From Linepithema humile (Eukaryota > Arthropoda > Insecta > Hymenoptera > Formicidae), in contig NC_090128.1 in assembly GCF_040581485.1 (NCBI RefSeq), positions 4,774,001-4,838,000 on the forward strand: a DNA stretch of 64,000 nucleotides, given 5' to 3'. The first letter of the stretch is position 1, and each line of letters opens with the position of its first letter. Under the pieces are notes generated by a model. It did no database searches, had not been told where the DNA came from, and saw nothing but the letters and a program-made list of their open reading frames with translations. Both the position numbers and the translations under genes were made by a program. Below, in pieces: positions 61,705 through 64,000 of the stretch.

Positions 61705-62360
61705 GGTTAGAGAAAAGAGATTGTGCGTCACAAGAGGATCCAAATTCGGATCGGCTTGAAAGGAATTTTTGTTGAAGCTCGCAAAATTTGTCTGCAGCCG
61801 TTTTCACTAATTCTGGTTCGATGACTATCAACGACGGTGACGAAAAATTGTAGAATCCAACCATACTGTGATTTTTATTGTTTCTGTAAATTTTGGCAAA
61901 ATGCTAAGAGACTGTCGTCCTCAAGCAAACTGCCGACAGCATATGACTGACCACTGGCAAGGCTCCATCCGGGCACGGAATTTCACGTTTTTGCCAGTAT
62001 TTGAAATTTTGCGTCAGGTATAAATACAAAGCTACAACTGCTCCGAGAATCAGAGATATCAGTACGATGCACATTTTGCTTGTTTCGAGTAGTAAGTAAC
62101 ACTGATTTAAACAGACTGATGTAGCCTTGACTGCATATCAACCGTAATTGTATGTTGGAAAGTTACCAACGCAAATATTGATAGCGTTATAGCGTCAATT
62201 AGTGTGAGCGAGTGGGAGCGGAGAGATAGCAATAAAACTTGTATCAGTGAATTTTTTAACGGGTATTAAATGAACATTGTCACAAAATATCAACTGATAT
62301 ATTTCCACAATTGCATGATGTAACGATAATTTGTTGCAATAGCTGATTAAAAATATATAT

Positions 62361-62752
62361 TGTTGCTCCCACGGAACGAGGTATCAAACACGTCAAACGG
62401 AACTCGCGGAATAAAGGAACACTCTATTAGAGTAAAAGAAACACTTTAATAATAACAGTAACTCAAACGAATACAACGAGTAACCGAGAAACAGATTGAA
62501 AGATCAAAGCTGTCGTATACATCCGCCTGAGCAGCCAGCTGTCCGACCGAAAATCTGACATCTCACAGTTTGATTACAAACTGTCATGCAGACGTCTCAG
62601 CGGCTAAACAATATTACTATAAAAATTATTTACAATATCTCATCTGTTAAGAAACAGTTTTCAGAACTATTGAACGTCCGATCGATATTATCAATCGGTC
62701 TCTCAGCTGACTAAACGCAGCATCGGCGGCGAAAAAGCCTGGAAGCGCAACA
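62361..62752. mobile_element. 392-bp solo LTR
   Basis: Begins TGTTGCTCCCACGG and ends AAGCGCAACA, the TG...CA form with an inverted TGTTGC/GCAACA, flanked by ATAT (62357-62360, 62753-62756). The corresponding place between CYP-B and CYP-C lacks it. A 4-bp duplication fits a Ty3/gypsy-like LTR; other LTR families are not excluded. No internal retroelement sequence remains. Confidence 0.7.
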
Positions 62753-63657
62753 ATATTATATTAGAAATTTTTGTTATTATTGTATGTTAAAATGTATTAA
62801 ATGTATTAATTGTGTATTAAAACAATTTTTTAAAATAATTTAATATAAAGATTAATATAAATTATGCTGGATGTAAATTTGAACTTTATTTACAACGTGC
62901 ATTTTGCGCTGCGACTTGTTATCTATTATATGTACCGCGTAAAGAATCAAAACATCGATTAACTTTTTACTAAGTAAAGTGATTATGCCTTGACTTGAGA
63001 TTGTTGTACATGCTCTTATCATTATTATTTGATAATACATAAAAAAATATATAAAAAAATTTATCTACGTACTTTGCAGTAATACTAACAGTACGAAGAA
63101 CAATTACAGCAATTACAAAATCGATATTTATTGCAATATGTTTTAAATTTTTACATTATATTTTGTAGTAAAATGTTGTACTTTCTGACACTTGTCAAAA
63201 ATTTTGCGAGAAAAATATTTTTTATTGTGAAACAGAGTTAAAAAAAATTCTTACGTATTCTTCTTTCGAGCGTAGACGTGGAAAGATAAAAAGTTTTTGG
63301 AAAACGATTTATACTGCATAAAAGTATAAATTTCAAGCTTTAAAATGCTTCTTCATTTTTTGTCTACAATGATTTCTCGCCAAATTACAACGGTTAAAAA
63401 ATTGTTCAATTTTCAGTATCTGAAATATATTCGCAGTTATTAGTAAAATAATGTGTAATAGTAATTTTGCATAAAATTAGAACAGTGAAAAGTAGGCAAT
63501 TTTCTAGACAGTTTTATTCCTACAAATGTGTTACATATATTTCATCAATCAAATTAGAAGTTTTATACTTCAGTATAGTTAAAAAAGATTTCCTACTAAT
63601 TTATCTTTCAAATTTAAAAATTGTGAGCTTGATATAGCTTAAAAAAAATATTTGCAA
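62753..63657. other. Spacer between CYP-D and CYP-E
   Basis: A copy of the CYP-B/CYP-C spacer (55265-56178) with scattered substitutions. No gene seen. Confidence 0.65.
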
Positions 63658-64000
63658 TTAAAGCTGTCGGATTTTGACCCACAAACCGCCTTCCGGGGAT
63701 GCTAAAATAACTCCGGGGATCATTTTCAAAGGCAGTTTTGTCTTGGGAGAAAGTTCTAAACTATATTTCCTCAATAATGTAGCCAGACCCGCTTTTATTT
63801 GCAGCAGAGCCATTCTCATTCCCGGGCAGATACGTGGACCTTCGCCGAAAGGAAGAAAGACGAATCGATCGATGTTTTGTTTATTTTCAGGGTTGAATCT
63901 CTCAGGATCGAATACCTCAGGATTGTTCCAATATCGAGGATCATGTTGTAAACCGTGAACGGGTATCTGAATTTCAGTGCTGGGCTGTACGCGACAGACA
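63658..64000 (-). CDS. CYP-E, P450 C-terminus, cut by window end
   Basis: The last 113 codons and the stop of a P450 close to CYP-C, running off the window. FDPERFNPENKQNIDRF, heme loop FLPFGEGPRICPG with the Cys ligand, and SPEGGLWVKIRQL are all intact, without stops or frame breaks. Together with CYP-D it forms the second copy of the B-C block. Whether the whole gene is intact cannot be seen here. Confidence 0.88.
   Translation of the reverse strand, partial: VCRVQPSTEIQIPVHGLQHDPRYWNNPEVFDPERFNPENKQNIDRFVFLPFGEGPRICPGMRMALLQIKAGLATLLRKYSLELSPKTKLPLKMIPGVILASPEGGLWVKIRQL

Larger units (their letters stand above)
59740..62074 (-). pseudogene. CYP-D, decayed copy of CYP-B
   Basis: Starts MCIVLISLILGAVVALYLYL at 62074 and follows CYP-B throughout. 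Lesions, in gene order: a TAG after CLRTTVS (about 61905); a 2-base deletion at VKT (about 61799); the 437-bp MITE at 61268-61704; small deletions breaking the frame near 60760; a 398-bp MITE at 59958-60355, ahead of the heme-loop region; a 1-base deletion near 59862; and loss of the stop codon to the satellite at 59739. Two long open stretches survive (60759-61208 and 60331-60741), the second with DGYETSS and ETQR. It cannot make a P450. The decay is recent, because the sequence is still close to CYP-B. Confidence 0.9.

Overview
The window looks like nuclear DNA of an insect, most likely a hymenopteran such as an ant. It is AT-rich, has spliced genes with GT-AG introns, carries neverland (an ecdysteroid-synthesis gene) and CYP3-clan P450s, and is full of hAT and Tc1/mariner-type inverted-repeat elements. 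The species cannot be read from the sequence.

Region 1 (1-43738) is a direct tandem array of ten genes for small secreted Kunitz-like peptides (K1-K10), all on the + strand, with a period of about 3.5-4.0 kb. Each unit has a conserved non-coding first exon ending at a strong splice donor, an intron of about 0.9 kb, an exon with the signal peptide and a short propeptide, a phase-1 intron of about 0.3 kb, and an exon with the whole cysteine-rich domain and the 3' UTR. Every splice join is in frame and gives 95-111 residues. Within one array the domain occurs in three disulfide layouts: the canonical six cysteines (K9), eight cysteines with an added short loop at the reactive site (K1, K3, K4, K5), and six cysteines in which the canonical 14-38 bridge is gone and only the added short loop remains (K2, K6, K7, K8, K10). 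Recent duplicates differ mainly by amino-acid replacements in the domain. This is the strongest candidate for an undescribed system.

The second intron of K9 (31464-38976) holds a 7.2-kb nest of palindromes. A head-to-head inverted dimer of a Tc1/mariner-like transposon carries a 0.7-kb fold-back insert in one arm and a 3.2-kb palindromic hAT-type insert, with a perfect 8-bp target duplication, in the other.

Region 2 (43739-50926) has a GC-rich promoter region and an intact five-exon neverland gene (+, 46534-49256, 433 aa) with Rieske and non-heme iron motifs. An 801-bp hAT-type element containing a second nested element follows it.

Region 3 (50927-64000) is a cluster of intronless CYP3-clan P450 genes on the minus strand. 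There are three full-length genes (CYP-A, CYP-B, CYP-C), a decayed copy of B (CYP-D), the end of a copy of C running off the window (CYP-E), and a broken + strand fragment (CYP-F). B-C and D-E are two copies of one duplicated block. The younger block was hit by a hAT-type MITE, another MITE, a solo LTR and a 44-bp palindromic satellite that removed the stop codon of D.
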